Part shown: in pieces, positions 17,012-23,766 of the stretch | Numbering within the stretch: position 1 is the first letter of the stretch | Layout of the letters: each line of letters starts with the position of its first letter | Origin: Massilia rubra | GTDB taxonomy: Bacteria; Pseudomonadota; Gammaproteobacteria; Burkholderiales; Burkholderiaceae_D | Direction of reading: 5' to 3' | Assembly: GCF_011682065.1 (NCBI RefSeq) | Contig: NZ_VUYU01000008.1 | Location: forward strand, 1 to 64,000 | DNA length: 64,000 nucleotides | The notes under the pieces: generated by a model | What the model saw: the letters and a program-made list of their open reading frames with translations, nothing else | Database searches by the model: none | Told to the model about the DNA's origin: nothing | Translations under genes and position numbers: made by a program

Positions 17012-17952
17012 AGCAGCCGGACCTGTACGAGGGATTGCTGGACGCCCTGTATGCCATCTTCGGCAGGCATGCGGGCTTCCGCGTGACGCATGCCAAAGGC
17101 ATCGTGGCGCACGGCAGCTTTACTGCGTCGCCGGCGGCGGCGCGCCTGAGCCGCGCGGCCCACCTGCAGGGCGCGCGCGTGCCGCTCACCTTGCGCTTTT
17201 CGAACTTCAGCGGCGTGCCGTCCACCGCCGATGGCGACCCCGACGCCGGCCCGCAGGGACTGGCGCTGCGTTTCCTGCTGGACGATGGCCGCCACACCGA
17301 CATCGTCGCGCATTCCTACGACGGTTTTCCGGTGGCCACGCCGGAGCAGTTCCTCGGTTTTTTGCAGGGGCTGGCCGGCGCGGGCGGCGAGCGGCCCGAC
17401 CCGCTGCCGCTGGACGCCTTTTTGGCGCGCCATCCGCGCGCGAAACGTTATCTGGAAGCGCCCAAGCCGGCGCCCGCCAGTTATCTGGCCCAGGAATATT
17501 TTGGCGTGAACACCGTGCGCTTGCTCGACGCCGCCGGCGCCGCCGTGCACGGGCGCTACCGGATCGAGCCGCTGGAGGCGCCGACTGCGCCGCCGCCAGC
17601 TGCGCTGCCGGGGACCGATTTCCTCGGCGCCGAGCTGGGCGAACGCCTGCGCCGCGCGCCGGCCAGGCTGCGGCTGGTGCTGCAATGCGCCGCGCCGGGC
17701 GACGAGCTCGACGACGGTTCGCTGGCCTGGCCGCGCAGCGGTCCGGATGCGCGCCCGGAAATCGAACTGGGCATCCTCAGCGTCGAAACGGTCGAGGCGG
17801 ACGGGCAAGTACAGGCGGCGCGGCAGCAAGCGCTCGCCTTCAATCCCGGGCAGTTGATCGACGGTATCGAAGCCTCTGGCGACCCGATGCTTGCCGCGCG
17901 CGCCGAACTGTACCGGCGCGCAGCGTTGCGGCGGCGCCCGGTGCAGGCATGA
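17008..17952 (+). CDS. Catalase-related heme peroxidase
   Basis: 314 residues from the GTG at 17008. This is the short catalase-fold type: the distal His is in KGIVAHGSF, with VPLTLRFSNFSGVP, GPQGLALRFLL and the C-terminal LAFNPGQLIDGIEASGDPML followed by ARAELYRRAALRR, whose Tyr is the expected proximal heme ligand. This group lacks the large catalase C-terminal parts and usually has peroxidase rather than strong catalase activity. Within the operon it is well placed to use or remove H2O2 made by the GMC oxidases (inference). Confidence 0.8.
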   Translation: MKQPDLYEGLLDALYAIFGRHAGFRVTHAKGIVAHGSFTASPAAARLSRAAHLQGARVPLTLRFSNFSGVPSTADGDPDAGPQGLALRFLLDDGRHTDIVAHSYDGFPVATPEQFLGFLQGLAGAGGERPDPLPLDAFLARHPRAKRYLEAPKPAPASYLAQEYFGVNTVRLLDAAGAAVHGRYRIEPLEAPTAPPPAALPGTDFLGAELGERLRRAPARLRLVLQCAAPGDELDDGSLAWPRSGPDARPEIELGILSVETVEADGQVQAARQQALAFNPGQLIDGIEASGDPMLAARAELYRRAALRRRPVQA

Positions 17953-18506
17953 GCCTGGCGGCGGCCGGCGAGCAAGGCATGAGCGCCATCGTGCACGAGG
18001 TCGATCCGCGCCACCGCGCCGACTACGAGCGCTGGATGGTGGCGGCCACGCAAGCGCACCGCCAGTGCCGCGGCTACCTGGCGATGGATCTGATCAAGCC
18101 GGTCGGCGCCGGCGCCTGCTATGTGGTGCTGCTGCGCTTTGCCAGCGTGGGCGACGCCAGCGCATGGCTGGTCTCGCCGCAGCGTCGCCAGTTGCTCGAG
18201 CAAGCCCGCCCCTGGCTGCTGCGCGAAGAACGCTACCAGGTGCACGCCGGGTCCGCGTTCTGGTTCACCCCGGCGGGTACCGGCGCGCTGCCCAGGCGCT
18301 GGAAGCAATGGCTGCTCTCGACCCTGGCGGTGTTTCCGCTGACCACGCTCATTCCCGCCGTGGTGCGCGCGGCGGCGGAGCGGCTGGCCCCGGCCGTGCC
18401 CGCGCTGGCGCTTGGTGCGCTCAGCGCCACGCTGGTGTCGGGCGTGATGGTGTACTGGCTGATGCCCCTGTTCTCACGCGTGGCGGCCGGCTGGCTGTCG
18501 CGCTGA
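17949..18506 (+). CDS. Antibiotic-biosynthesis-monooxygenase (ABM) domain membrane protein
   Basis: 185 residues, with ATG overlapping the preceding stop (ATGA). Residues 15-105 form an ABM-like dimeric alpha+beta barrel (VHEVDPRHRADYERWMVAAT, GYLAMDLIKP, YVVLLRFAS). The C-terminus carries two hydrophobic helices (about residues 124-142 and 152-171), so the domain is anchored in the inner membrane. This is the architecture of DUF4188/YgiN-like 'antibiotic biosynthesis monooxygenase' proteins with membrane tails. The substrate may be a quinone or aromatic alcohol, but none is indicated directly. Confidence 0.72.
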   Translation: MSLAAAGEQGMSAIVHEVDPRHRADYERWMVAATQAHRQCRGYLAMDLIKPVGAGACYVVLLRFASVGDASAWLVSPQRRQLLEQARPWLLREERYQVHAGSAFWFTPAGTGALPRRWKQWLLSTLAVFPLTTLIPAVVRAAAERLAPAVPALALGALSATLVSGVMVYWLMPLFSRVAAGWLSR

Positions 18507-18553
18507 ATGTGCCAATTTTTTTGTTAGTTGATTTTCTAAAGGAAGACATTGCA

Positions 18554-19042
18554 ATGACGTATCAAACCCCCCTGAGCACCAGCGACCGTTTCGAGATCTT
18601 CGAACAACTCAATCTGCACCAGCGCTACATCGACAACGATGCGAGCCTGGCATCGGCCCAGACGTACATCGGCCTGTACTGGCCCGAAGCCGAATTTTCG
18701 GTGAAGGACATCCGCGAAAATATGTTTCGCGGCGTGGAAGGACTCAAGCAGCTGTACGACTACGCGCACAGCGTGTTTCCGCTGCACCTGATGCGCCATG
18801 CCGTGGGCACCTTCGTCATCGAAGGCGGCGATCACGTCGCCGAGGTGGAATGGAACTGGATCGTCACCTGGAAGGCGGAACAGCAAGGCGTGGTCTCGAC
18901 CGGCACCTACACCGACCGCTTCGAAAAGCGCGACGGCGTCTGGAAGTGCCTCTCGCGCGCCTCGAATGTCGACCCGAACTGGCCGGCCGACCTGTTCCAA
19001 CCCTGGGTCGACCAGCAGGAAACCACTTTCAAGGCCTCATGA
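18554..19042 (+). CDS. SnoaL-like (NTF2-fold) protein
   Basis: 162 residues, with AAAGGAAGACATTGCA before the ATG. A single SnoaL_4/NTF2-like domain shows the helix RFEIFEQLNLHQRYID, then AEFSVKDIRENMFRGVEGLK and the strand pattern HVAEVEWNWIVTWK, YTDRFEKRDGVWKCLSR. Such domains act as small hydrolases, isomerases or dehydratases, or as ring-hydroxylating accessory folds. The role here is not defined beyond membership of the oxidoreductase operon. Its stop overlaps the start of the next gene. Confidence 0.75.
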   Translation: MTYQTPLSTSDRFEIFEQLNLHQRYIDNDASLASAQTYIGLYWPEAEFSVKDIRENMFRGVEGLKQLYDYAHSVFPLHLMRHAVGTFVIEGGDHVAEVEWNWIVTWKAEQQGVVSTGTYTDRFEKRDGVWKCLSRASNVDPNWPADLFQPWVDQQETTFKAS

Positions 19043-19806
19043 TGAAAAACGTACTCGAACATACCTTGCTGGCGTGCGCCGCCGTGACGGCCACCTTGTC
19101 CGCCACCATCGTGCCGGCCCAGGCGGCCGACGATACCACGGTGGTGCTGGTGCATGGCGCCTTTGCCGATGGTTCCAGCTGGGGCAAGGTAATCCCGCTG
19201 TTGCAAGCGAAGGGCGTAAAAGTGGTGGCCGTGCAAAACCCCTTGTCCTCGCTGGCCGACGATGTCAGCGCCGCCAAAAAGGTGATCGACGAGCAGCCGG
19301 GCAAGGTGGTGCTGGTCGGCCATTCCTGGGGCGGGGCCGTGATCACCCAGGCCGGCGACAGCGACAAGATCAAGGCGCTGGTGTACGTGGCTGCGTTCGC
19401 CCCGTCCGAAGGCGAGACCCTCGGCACGGTGGGCAAGGATTATCCGGTGCCGCCGGGCGTGCCCTCGCTTAAGCCCGACGCCGCCGGCTACCTGACCCTG
19501 TCCGATGCCTCGTACGTCGCCAATTTCGCCCAGGACATCCCGGCCGCCACCGCCAGGGCGTACGCCGCCACGCAAGGCTTGTTTCCGGCCAAGGCCTTCG
19601 ATGAAAAGATCACCTACGCGGCCTGGAAGACCAAGCCGAACTACTACATCGTCGCCAGCAACGACCGCATGCTGTCGCCCGACCTGGAACGCGCCTTTGC
19701 CAAGAAGCTCAAGGCGGTCACCACCGTGCTGGCAAGCAGCCATGTGCCGATGCTGTCGCAGCCACAAAGAGTGGCCGATGTCATCCTGGCCGCCGTCAAA
19801 CGCTGA
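19039..19806 (+). CDS. Exported alpha/beta hydrolase
   Basis: 255 residues. A signal peptide ends at VPAQA-ADD. The oxyanion region is VVLVHGAFADGSSWG, the nucleophile Ser is in VGHSWGGAVI, and the C-terminal SNDRMLSPDLER and SSHVPMLSQP supply the expected acid and His. It resembles the EstC/hydroxynitrile-lyase-like esterase branch (AbHydrolase_6), here with an export signal. Possibly releases the alcohol later oxidised by the GMC enzymes, which is inference from the operon. Confidence 0.85.
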   Translation: MMKNVLEHTLLACAAVTATLSATIVPAQAADDTTVVLVHGAFADGSSWGKVIPLLQAKGVKVVAVQNPLSSLADDVSAAKKVIDEQPGKVVLVGHSWGGAVITQAGDSDKIKALVYVAAFAPSEGETLGTVGKDYPVPPGVPSLKPDAAGYLTLSDASYVANFAQDIPAATARAYAATQGLFPAKAFDEKITYAAWKTKPNYYIVASNDRMLSPDLERAFAKKLKAVTTVLASSHVPMLSQPQRVADVILAAVKR

Positions 19807-19878
19807 GGCCCCCCGCCGGCGGCCTGGCGCCGCCGGCCCGCCAGCGCATTCCACCCATTCACGCATCAGGAAACACCC

Positions 19879-20304
19879 ATGTCCATCGCCAACATCCTCT
19901 ACCGCGCCAGTGTCAACGTCACCGGCGGGCGCGAAGGCCGCGCCGTCTCGGCCGACAATACGCTCAACCTCACCTTGACCACGCCCAGGGAACTGGGCGG
20001 CACTGGCGCCCCCGGCTCCAACCCCGAGCAACTGTTCGCCGCAGGCTACTCGGCCTGTTTTCTGGCGGCCTTGAAACTCGTCGGCCGGCGCGACAAAATC
20101 ACGATCCCGGCCGACGCATCCATCGAAGGGACGGCTGGCATCGGCCAGGCCGACAACGGCTACGGCCTCGAGATCGAACTGATCATTTCCTTGCCGGGCA
20201 TGGCGCGCGCCAAGGCGGAGACGCTGATCGCCGCCGCCCACCTGGTCTGTCCGTATTCGCACGCGACGCGCGGCAATATCGACGTGACCCTGACGCTGGC
20301 CTGA
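19879..20304 (+). CDS. OsmC/Ohr-family organic hydroperoxide reductase
   Basis: 141 residues, full length. Both redox Cys are present, one in AAGYSACFLAAL and one in LVCPYSHATRGN, with the Ohr-type TPRELGGTG segment and the N-terminal strand ILYRASVNVTGGREGRAVS. Ohr proteins reduce organic hydroperoxides with two catalytic Cys and lipoyl partners. It fits an operon that makes peroxides. It is 12 bases from the next gene. No MarR-type OhrR is beside it. Confidence 0.9.
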   Translation: MSIANILYRASVNVTGGREGRAVSADNTLNLTLTTPRELGGTGAPGSNPEQLFAAGYSACFLAALKLVGRRDKITIPADASIEGTAGIGQADNGYGLEIELIISLPGMARAKAETLIAAAHLVCPYSHATRGNIDVTLTLA

Positions 20305-20316
20305 GCGGAGAAGACC

Positions 20317-21864
20317 ATGACTGTCGATTCCCACCTTGTTGATTTTGTCATTCTCGGCGGCGGCTCGGCCGGCGCCGTGCTGGCGGCCCGCCTGTCGGAG
20401 CTGCCCCAGTTCAGCGTATTGCTGGTCGAGGCCGGCAGCGCCTTCGATCCGGACGAATATCCTGAGCAAATTTACAGCAGCAACATCATCGCCGCCAACG
20501 GCGATGCGCGCTACGAATGGGGTTACCATGCCATCCCGCTGGCCCAGGCGCAGCCGGTGTATGCGCCGCGCGGCAAAGTGCTCGGCGGCAGCTCCGCCAT
20601 CAACGGCGCCGTCGCCTGCCGCGCCTTGCCCTTCGACTTTGCGCGCTGGACGGCAAAAGGCTTGCGCGGCTGGGGGTACGAAGACGTGCTGCCTTACTAC
20701 AAGAAAATGGAAAGCGCCCCGCATGGCGCGGAACGCTGGCACGGCCGCAACGGGCCGCTGCCGATTCATCAAATGTCGATGGAGGGCATCACGCCGGTAC
20801 AGCGCGCCATGGTGCAAGCGGCCTGGGCCTTGGGGGCGCGCCGGGTGGACGACTTCAACGATCCCGAAGCGAACAACGGCGCCGGGCCGAACCCGATGAA
20901 CGTCATCAACGGCGTGCGCGTCAATACCGGCATGGCTTACCTGACCCGGAGCGTGCGTTCCCGCCCGAACCTGGCCATCCTCGATCGCAGCATCGTCGAC
21001 AAGCTGGTCGTCGAGAATGGACGGGTGGCTTCGGTCTTGCTGGCCGATGGCCGCGAAATACGCGGCAAGGAAGTTATTCTCAGCGCCGGCGCGTATGGCT
21101 CCGCCGCGATCTTGCTGCGTTCGGGAATCGGTCCGAAGGCCGACCTCGACGCGCTGGATATTCCTGTGGTCAAGGATGCGCCGGTCGGTACCCATCTGCT
21201 CGATCACGCCTTTTTCTGGATGAATTTCAGCGCGACAGCGGAACTCAAAGGGCAGGAGCACCCGGTGGTTGGTTCCCAGTGGTGGACCAATTCCTCGTAT
21301 GCGAGTTCGGACCAGGAACTCGACATCGGCATTTCACCGTCGCACCTGCTCGACCCGGCCAGCAGCCCGACCGGCGTGGCGTTTTCGCTCGGGCTGGAAC
21401 TGATGCATTGCACCTCGCACGGGCGCATCCGCCTCAAGAGCCGCGATCCGCACGAGGCGCCGCTGATCGAACTCAATCATCTGAGCACGGAGGACGACAT
21501 GCGGCGCATGGTGGAGTGTTTCCGGCTGGCCAGGACGCTGGCGGCCACCGAGCCGCTCAAGAGCATGATCGTGGAGGAACTGTATCCTGGGCCGTCCATC
21601 GACGACAGCGAGCAGCAGATCCGCAGCGCGCTGGCGGCCGGGGTGGGAACCTTGCAGCATCCTTGCGCCAGTGCGCCGATGGGCTTGCCGGACGACCCGC
21701 GCGCCGTCGTCGATGAACAGGGGCGCGTGCATGGGGTGGGCGGGCTGCGGATTATCGATGCCTCGATCCTTCCCGAAATTCCGCTCATCAACTTGAATCC
21801 GACGGTCATCATGATGGCGGAGAAGTTATCGGATATCATCAAGCAAACCGCCATCCGCGCCTGA
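20317..21864 (+). CDS. GMC-family FAD oxidoreductase, copy 2
   Basis: 515 residues, colinear with the first GMC gene of this operon. It has FVILGGGSAGAVLAARLSEL, RGKVLGGSSAINGAVACRA, ILSAGAYGSAAILLRSGIGP, the His region TLQHPCASAPMG, and the C-terminus DASILPEIPLINLNPTV. It differs from copy 1 in the catalytic HP-C-A-S and L-N-P-T-V motifs, the latter being closer to the classical GMC N-P sequence. The two may act on different alcohols. It is the last gene of the operon, followed by a strong hairpin. Confidence 0.9.
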   Translation: MTVDSHLVDFVILGGGSAGAVLAARLSELPQFSVLLVEAGSAFDPDEYPEQIYSSNIIAANGDARYEWGYHAIPLAQAQPVYAPRGKVLGGSSAINGAVACRALPFDFARWTAKGLRGWGYEDVLPYYKKMESAPHGAERWHGRNGPLPIHQMSMEGITPVQRAMVQAAWALGARRVDDFNDPEANNGAGPNPMNVINGVRVNTGMAYLTRSVRSRPNLAILDRSIVDKLVVENGRVASVLLADGREIRGKEVILSAGAYGSAAILLRSGIGPKADLDALDIPVVKDAPVGTHLLDHAFFWMNFSATAELKGQEHPVVGSQWWTNSSYASSDQELDIGISPSHLLDPASSPTGVAFSLGLELMHCTSHGRIRLKSRDPHEAPLIELNHLSTEDDMRRMVECFRLARTLAATEPLKSMIVEELYPGPSIDDSEQQIRSALAAGVGTLQHPCASAPMGLPDDPRAVVDEQGRVHGVGGLRIIDASILPEIPLINLNPTVIMMAEKLSDIIKQTAIRA

Positions 21865-21876
21865 GCGGCCAGTTCG

Positions 21877-21908
21877 CGCGCCGGCGTGGAACCAATATCG
21901 CCGGCGCG
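21877..21908 (+). terminator. Hairpin at the end of the GMC operon
   Basis: Perfect 10 bp stem CGCGCCGGCG (21877-21886) / CGCCGGCGCG (21899-21908) with a 12 base loop, 12 bases after the last stop. It has no T-run, so it may end transcription with Rho or protect the 3' end. Confidence 0.5.
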
Positions 21909-21995
21909 GATCGAACAGCTTGAGAGCGATGCTTTCGCAGGATTCATTAAGCACCATGGCCGCGCATCGACGGCCGTCGAACGGGAGAATGTGTG

Positions 21996-22280
21996 ATGAG
22001 TGCCAGGGATTTTTTTGTTATCGATGAAGAGCAAGATGCGCATGCGCGCGAGGCATATGCACCATGGAAAGCGGCAGCCGGCAATGAGGCGGCTGAGCTG
22101 AGTGCGCCGCAAGGCAAGGGATTGAGCTACGCTGACCAGTTCGGCAACGAAGAAACCATGCTCCAGTTCCTGATGAAGCATTTTTTGCCGTTCCTCATCA
22201 TCGCCCTGCTTGTCACGGTGGCGATGGCCACCGGCGACAGCGCAAGCGTGAGCGACATTCCCACGCCTTGCCGGGGGTGA
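21996..22280 (+). CDS. Small hypothetical membrane-anchored protein
   Basis: The ATG at 21996 is preceded by GGGAGAATGTGTG. The protein has 94 residues. The first 60 are polar (DFFVIDEEQDAHAREAYAPW...) and a hydrophobic helix follows (FLMKHFLPFLIIALLVTVAM, about residues 57-76), then a short tail with SDIPTPCRG. No known domain is recognised. The acidic cytosolic face and single helix are visible. It stands alone between the GMC operon and the convergent DUF6058 gene. Confidence 0.45.
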   Translation: MSARDFFVIDEEQDAHAREAYAPWKAAAGNEAAELSAPQGKGLSYADQFGNEETMLQFLMKHFLPFLIIALLVTVAMATGDSASVSDIPTPCRG

Positions 22281-22366
22281 CGAACAGCTCAATCTGAACC
22301 GTGTCTGGATCCGCTGCTACAGATGGGATGCTTGCTACAAGCTGGCAACCGCGGCAAATGTGTTGG

Positions 22367-23005
22367 TCATAACTGATAAGTCTTGCGCACCTCGTCAATC
22401 AACAAATTGCGTGAGCTGCGTTCTTTTTCATGGGGCGCGAACTGGCCGCTGGCGGTGTCGAGCAAGTCGACCGCCAGGGTCAGGCACACCCGGTCGCGCA
22501 TCGACAAGGCCTGTTCAACGGGTTTGCCGATGATCTCGCGGATGATCGTCGTGGCCAGCTCTTTTGACGCGATATCTTCCGGCAGCCCGGTCTTGGTGCA
22601 CACGCCGTAGGTGCCCTCGAGGAAGTGGCGCCACTCCTCGACCAGGTGCTGGTCCAGCTCCGCGCCGAGCTTGGGGTTGTCGGTGCACAGGCCGGCCGCT
22701 TTCAGCTGCCCCAGGCGGGCGCGGTAGCGCTCCGCGAACACGCGCAAGGCATCGGCCTCGCCGCCGAGCGACTGAAGAAGTCCGATCCACGAGGCGTAGC
22801 CCTTGGCGTAATAGACGAGCTGCTTGTGTTCCTGGTGCGCGCCGAAGAAGGAGTCGCAGTTGACGTCAATGCGCAGCCGGTACGACGCCTGCGGCATCAT
22901 CGCGCGCTGCTGAAGTGCCGCCAGCTCGCCGGCGTCGATGCCGGACACCGCCAGCAGCTGTTCCTCGGTAAAAAAACCATCGCTCAGGTATCGGATCAGT
23001 TCCAT
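22367..23005 (-). CDS. DUF6058 family natural-product biosynthesis protein
   Basis: 212 residues. It starts MELIRYLSDGFFTEEQLLAV and carries YRLRIDVNCDSFFGAHQE, YYAKGYASWIGLL, LVEEWRHFLEGTYGVCTKTGLPEDI and a C-terminal helical region, matching my recollection of DUF6058. The family name comes from occurrence in natural-product clusters, but no biosynthetic genes surround this copy. It is divergently arranged with an ArsR regulator across 75 bases, so the regulator may also control it. Confidence 0.6.
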   Translation of the reverse strand: MELIRYLSDGFFTEEQLLAVSGIDAGELAALQQRAMMPQASYRLRIDVNCDSFFGAHQEHKQLVYYAKGYASWIGLLQSLGGEADALRVFAERYRARLGQLKAAGLCTDNPKLGAELDQHLVEEWRHFLEGTYGVCTKTGLPEDIASKELATTIIREIIGKPVEQALSMRDRVCLTLAVDLLDTASGQFAPHEKERSSRNLLIDEVRKTYQL

Positions 23006-23058
23006 GGCCGCTCTCTCGTTGGTCGACAGGGCCTACTATACAAGCTTGTGCGTTCTGC

Positions 23059-23082
23059 ATGGTTCGGCTACCATCGAACCAT
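23059..23082 (+). promoter_or_regulatory. Probable ArsR operator overlapping the regulator's start codon
   Basis: Perfect 8 bp inverted repeat ATGGTTCG (23059-23066) / CGAACCAT (23075-23082) with an 8 base spacer. Its right arm contains the A and T of the regulator's ATG at 23081. Dyads of this size in the promoter or leader are the usual binding sites of dimeric ArsR repressors, so autoregulation is likely. Confidence 0.6.
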
Positions 23083-23755
23083 GAAAGACGGACCCAATAT
23101 CATCGGCATCGCCGCCCTGATCGGCGATCACGCGCGCGCGGAAGTGCTGACCGCGCTCATGTCGGGCATGGCGCTCACCGCCACCGAGCTGGCCGACATC
23201 GCCGGCGTCACCAAGCAGACCATCAGCGCGCACCTGGCCAAACTGGTCGACGCCGGCTTGCTGGCGGTGGAAGCGCAGGGCCGCCACCGCTACTTTCGCC
23301 TGGCCGACGACGATGTGGCGCAGCTGCTCGAGTCGCTCATGAACGTGGCCTTTCGCACCGGCGCCATCCGCCTGCGTTCGAGCCCGCGCGAGCCGGCCTT
23401 GCGCAAGGCGCGCGTGTGCTACGACCACCTGGCCGGCGAACTTGGGGTGCTGGTGTACGAGGGCCTGCTGGCGCGCGGTGCTTTCACGCCCGATGCGGCC
23501 GGCCTGCGCCTCACCGAAGCCGGCAGCGCCATGATGCAAGCCATCGGCGTCGACCTGGCGGCGGCCGGCACGCGGCGCGCGTTTTGCCGCACCTGCCTTG
23601 ACTGGAGCGAGCGCCGGCATCACCTGGCCGGCACCCTGGGCGACGCGCTGCTGGCGCGCTTCGAAGAACTGGGCTGGGCCAGGCGCTCGCTCGATTCGCG
23701 CGTGGTGACGTTTAGCGAGGCCGGCGAACAGGCCTTGCGCGCCTGGGTGGATTAG
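23081..23755 (+). CDS. ArsR-family transcriptional regulator with C-terminal domain
   Basis: 224 residues. The winged HTH occupies residues 5-85 (IIGIAALIGDHARAEVLTAL, ELADIAGVTKQTISAHLAKL, GLLAVEAQGRHRYFRL). A long C-terminal region follows (ALRKARVCYDHLAGELGVLV, FCRTCLDWSERRHHLAGTLG), characteristic of the larger ArsR proteins rather than metal-sensing ones. The conserved CRTCLDWSERR segment may bind a ligand or cofactor. An operator-like dyad overlaps its start. The target could be itself and the divergent DUF6058 gene. Confidence 0.85.
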   Translation: MKDGPNIIGIAALIGDHARAEVLTALMSGMALTATELADIAGVTKQTISAHLAKLVDAGLLAVEAQGRHRYFRLADDDVAQLLESLMNVAFRTGAIRLRSSPREPALRKARVCYDHLAGELGVLVYEGLLARGAFTPDAAGLRLTEAGSAMMQAIGVDLAAAGTRRAFCRTCLDWSERRHHLAGTLGDALLARFEELGWARRSLDSRVVTFSEAGEQALRAWVD

Positions 23756-23766
23756 GCCTGGGTGGA

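Noticed and set aside
18907-21261. 784-codon minus-strand open frame
   Set aside because: Shadow of the hydrolase, OsmC and second GMC genes; no domain text.
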